Of a DNA stretch of 14,884 bases, positions 12,551 through 14,884 are shown in pieces. Position numbers and translations under genes: made by a program. The notes beneath the pieces were generated by a model. It did no database searches. It was not told where the DNA came from and was given only the letters and a program-made list of their open reading frames with translations. The first letter of the stretch is position 1; each line of letters begins with the position of its first letter. The DNA comes from Candidatus Aenigmatarchaeota archaeon (GTDB taxonomy: Archaea > Aenigmatarchaeota > Aenigmatarchaeia > GW2011-AR5): positions 1 through 14,884 of the forward strand of contig JACQNW010000015.1 of the NCBI GenBank assembly GCA_016202845.1. The letters are read 5' to 3'.

Positions 12551-12652
12551 ATGAAACATGGATTTTTACCCGAAGAAAAATCTTTGATCCTATCTATACA
12601 AACTCCGCCTATCAAGAATCATAAAACAGGAAAAGAAGATATTCATTTCTAA
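12551..12652 (+). CDS. Possible 33-residue peptide between ATPase and platform genes
   Basis: ATG 12551 follows the ATPase stop by one base, and AGGAG at 12538-12542 lies 8 nt upstream, so it could be translated by coupling. The peptide starts MKHGFLPEEKSLILSIQTPP and ends in a charged tail; it has no membrane span. It is short enough to arise by chance, and the gene at 12683 has its own TATA box overlapping the end of it. Confidence 0.3.
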   Translation: MKHGFLPEEKSLILSIQTPPIKNHKTGKEDIHF

Positions 12653-12655
12653 TCC

Positions 12656-12664
12656 TTTATTTAA
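12656..12664 (+). promoter_or_regulatory. TATA-like box of the platform gene
   Basis: TTTATTTAA is centred about 23-26 bp before ATG 12683, consistent with a leaderless start for the platform gene. Confidence 0.5.
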
Positions 12665-12682
12665 CCCATTCTAAATATATGT

Positions 12683-14644
12683 ATGCCTGATCCGTATAGA
12701 AATCCCTATCGCCCTTTAAGAAATCCAAGATCCAGGCCATACAAAGTTTTTGAAGAAGAAGAATTTGAGGCAAGACGGCCTAAGACTTTCTATGAAAAAG
12801 CATGCAACCGCGCAGAGCAGATAATCAAAGTCAATGTTTCCGGAAAGACCAAGCAGAAGCTGGAAGATGCAATAATTTTCTCCCACCTTCACATAACTCC
12901 GGAAGGCGCAATGTCTCTTACAATCCTATTCGCTTTGTTCTCCTGTATGGCAATAATGTTCTTGCTCATATTGGGACTCATTGGATTGCCCGGATTGTCT
13001 TTTGGTTATTCGGTATTGTTGCTGATGATAGCTTTGTTTTTTACCATTTACATATACAATTATCCTTCGCATTACAAAGCCAGGTATGAAATTGCAGCCG
13101 GATCCGGCATAGTTACATTCATTCTTTACATGGCAATGTACATGAGGAATGTCCCGAATCTTGAGGGTGCTGTAAAATTCTCCTCTAGCAACATAGAAGG
13201 CGCAATGGGCTATGAGATAAGAAAGCTTTTGTGGGATGTCGAAGTGGGTAATTTTACCTCAATGCAGCAGGCTTTGCTCGCTTATACAAACAAATGGTCA
13301 AAAAACAGGGATTTTGTTGAATCAATAGAGCTTCTTGTAACATCGCTAAGGCAATCAGGCAATCGCAGGCTTCAGCTGCTGGATGAAGCTGTCTCAAGAA
13401 TTTTGGAAGGGAACAGGGAACAGGCTCGTCACTTCAATCAAAAATTGAAAATGCCTGTCATGGTCGTCCACGCAATGGGCATCATATTGCCTATAATGGG
13501 CTTGGTTTTGTTTCCAGTTATATCTGTTTTCCTGAAAGTCGAATCATCTGTCCTGTTTGTAGGGTATGATATAATTCTTCCAATGATTTTGTTTTTTGTC
13601 ATATCTAGAATATTGGAAATAAGGCCTGTAACCTCAAGTCCCATAGACATATCGGAAAATCCAGACATACCGCCGGACGGCATGGTGCGGATAGGCAAGA
13701 AGAACGTCAAAGCATGGCCTATAGCATTGTTGATCGGGGCTGTGATAGTAGCCTTTGGAGCAATGCTTTTCAGGATAGACAAGGAAGGTCTTTTTCCTGC
13801 GGTTATAATAACGACAGGAATATCAATAGGAATTGGCACTTATTTTACTCTCCTTGCAAAGCAAAGAATAAAAGTCAGGAACGAAACAAGAGCAATTGAA
13901 AGTGAATTTTCAGAAGCGCTGTTCCAGCTTGGCAATCAGGTATCGTCAGGAAAGCCCATAGAGGTTTCCATTGAGCAGTCAATGGACAGGATTGAAAACC
14001 TTAAAATCAAGGATCTTTTTGAAAGGGCTTTGGATAATATGAAAGTTCTTGGCATGACATTCCAGCAGGCGTTTTTTGACCGCCAGTTTGGGGCAATCAA
14101 GCGCTACCCGTCAAAGATGATAAAGTCCATAATGAACACGGTCATAGAATCCTCGAAAAAAGGCGTGGACACTGCTGCCAACGCAATGATCACTGTTTCC
14201 AGGTACCTGAAAAACATTCACGACACGCAGGAGGAAGTGACAGGCGAGCTGAACGAGACAATAAGCTCATTGAAATTCCAGGTTTACTTCTTGTCTCCAA
14301 TGGTTTCCGGCATTGTTGTCACGATGGCAATAATAATTATAAGAATTCTTGCAGAACTTGCAGCAAAAGTTGGCGATCTTCCTCAAAGCACCTCTCTTCC
14401 ATTCATCAGCAGCTTTGCCCCGAAGATCACTCCTTTAGAGTTTATTCTAATAGTAGGCATTTACATAATCGAAACCGCTTTCATCCTGAGCACTTTCATA
14501 AACGCCATTGAAACCGGAGAGGACAAGATCAGCTATTACAATATTCTCGGAACAACGCTGATTGTCGGCCAGATAGTATTTGTAATAATTCTGTTCATAA
14601 CGCTGGCAATATTCACGCCATTGATAACAAGCGTAGTTGGCTAA
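12683..14644 (+). CDS. Type II secretion/pilus platform protein (TadC/FlaJ-like, two T2SF domains)
   Basis: This 653-residue membrane platform anchors the secretion ATPase. After a basic cytoplasmic N terminus (1-70) come spans at about 78-125, a first cytoplasmic T2SF helical domain (about 150-250, with SSNIEGAMGYEIRKLLWDVEVG), spans at about 258-312 and 345-395, a second T2SF domain (about 405-525, with FSEALFQLGNQVSSGKPIEVSIEQSMDR and FQQAFFDRQFGAI), and C-terminal spans at about 535-560, 592-615 and 628-650. Duplicated T2SF domains are typical of archaeal TadC/FlaJ proteins. It pairs with the ATPase encoded upstream, and the region 320-345 faces the cytoplasm. No pilin gene lies nearby in the window. 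Confidence 0.93.
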   Translation: MPDPYRNPYRPLRNPRSRPYKVFEEEEFEARRPKTFYEKACNRAEQIIKVNVSGKTKQKLEDAIIFSHLHITPEGAMSLTILFALFSCMAIMFLLILGLIGLPGLSFGYSVLLLMIALFFTIYIYNYPSHYKARYEIAAGSGIVTFILYMAMYMRNVPNLEGAVKFSSSNIEGAMGYEIRKLLWDVEVGNFTSMQQALLAYTNKWSKNRDFVESIELLVTSLRQSGNRRLQLLDEAVSRILEGNREQARHFNQKLKMPVMVVHAMGIILPIMGLVLFPVISVFLKVESSVLFVGYDIILPMILFFVISRILEIRPVTSSPIDISENPDIPPDGMVRIGKKNVKAWPIALLIGAVIVAFGAMLFRIDKEGLFPAVIITTGISIGIGTYFTLLAKQRIKVRNETRAIESEFSEALFQLGNQVSSGKPIEVSIEQSMDRIENLKIKDLFERALDNMKVLGMTFQQAFFDRQFGAIKRYPSKMIKSIMNTVIESSKKGVDTAANAMITVSRYLKNIHDTQEEVTGELNETISSLKFQVYFLSPMVSGIVVTMAIIIIRILAELAAKVGDLPQSTSLPFISSFAPKITPLEFILIVGIYIIETAFILSTFINAIETGEDKISYYNILGTTLIVGQIVFVIILFITLAIFTPLITSVVG

Positions 14645-14646
14645 TC

Positions 14647-14654
14647 TTTATTTA
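14647..14654 (+). promoter_or_regulatory. TATA-like box of the 37-residue gene
   Basis: TTTATTTA is centred about 28 bp before ATG 14679, just after the platform stop codon. Confidence 0.4.
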
Positions 14655-14678
14655 CTATTAGTAAGAAAGGGATGTATA

Positions 14679-14792
14679 ATGGCGTTTGAATTAAACGAAT
14701 ACCTCTTGATAAAAATAATAGTATTTGTTTTTATTCTGGCGCTGGCATTAGCAGTTGTATTCACACTGAATAATTCAGCCTTCCCGTTATAG
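14679..14792 (+). CDS. 37-residue single-span membrane peptide
   Basis: This short gene starts MAFELNEYLLIKIIVFVF and continues with one long hydrophobic helix (about residues 9-29) and a polar tail (TLNNSAFPL). AAAGGGATG before the ATG is a plausible ribosome binding site, and a TATA-like box sits at the right distance. It lacks a prepilin cleavage motif (no charged leader ending in Gly/Ala-Xaa before the helix), so I do not call it a pilin. Directly downstream of the platform gene, it could be a small subunit of the membrane complex. The coherent composition (polar N terminus, one clean span, polar end) argues that it is real. Confidence 0.6.
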   Translation: MAFELNEYLLIKIIVFVFILALALAVVFTLNNSAFPL

Positions 14793-14884
14793 CTCTAAAA
14801 GGAAACAATCTGGATATAAATTCCTTTTGAGCTATATGTAACCAAATAAATTAATATCGGGGTTATTTATTTGGTTAGCTATAA
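14787..14884 (+). other. Double hairpin region at the window end
   Basis: TATAGCTC-T-AAAAGGAA (14788-14804) pairs with TTCCTTTTGAGCTATA (14821-14836), 16 bp with one bulge. AACCAAATAAAT (14840-14851) pairs with ATTTATTTGGTT (14865-14876), 12 bp. The last bases AGCTATAA also complement TTATAGCT at 14787-14794, giving an alternative pairing. It may be a 3' stem, a terminator pair or the leader of a gene beyond the window. Confidence 0.45.

Noticed and set aside
1..14884. CRISPR array, rRNA or tRNA genes, insertion sequence
   Set aside because: I saw no regularly spaced direct repeats, no conserved rRNA or tRNA segments and no transposase motif on either strand.

Overview
The window looks like a chromosomal stretch of a small-genome archaeon, most likely of the DPANN type (for example the Woesearchaeota/Pacearchaeota/Diapherotrites range). 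I infer this from gene content and signals, not from a marker gene. The sequence is AT-rich. Many genes have a TATA-like box centred about 26-29 bp upstream of the start codon, so they are probably read as leaderless mRNAs. Downstream genes in operons instead use GGTGG/GGTGA-type Shine-Dalgarno sites. The largest genes encode an archaeal type IV pilus/type II secretion-like ATPase and its membrane platform.

Layout: (1) 1-3350 holds three toxin-antitoxin modules (a DUF3368-type PIN protein with an RHH/UPF0175 antitoxin, a VapBC pair, and an AbrB-VapC pair) around a UPF0104/flippase-like membrane protein. (2) 3349-4265 has no protein gene. It contains a long structured 5' leader on the minus strand before the AbrB gene, an AT-rich spacer with nested palindromes, and a relatively GC-rich 400-nt island that can fold into many hairpins and is probably an undescribed non-coding RNA. 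(3) 4266-5695 holds a hypothetical protein, a small HExxH putative metallopeptidase and a proline-tailed hypothetical protein. (4) 5806-14792 is a locus of small multi-pass membrane proteins (three are paralogues), coiled-coil proteins, the secretion ATPase, the platform protein and a 37-residue single-span membrane peptide. A hicBA module sits inside it.

The pilus-like genes probably act together. The ATPase powers a cytoplasmic motor docked to the platform protein, and the coiled-coil and small membrane proteins are candidate accessory or scaffold parts. No pilin with a class III signal peptide and no prepilin peptidase is visible here.

The most interesting signal is RNA. Three separate 5' leaders (before the AbrB antitoxin at 3348, the membrane protein at 7728 and the coiled-coil protein at 9072) share one architecture. 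A long outer stem encloses a CTCC/GGAG hairpin, and the 3' arm of the outer stem (GACCTT) can instead pair with a GAAGG-like purine run 7-8 nt before the ATG. The two pairings exclude each other, as in a translational switch. The second candidate is the 3738-4172 RNA, in which two different stems carry the same 10-nt loop, and that loop is partly self-complementary.
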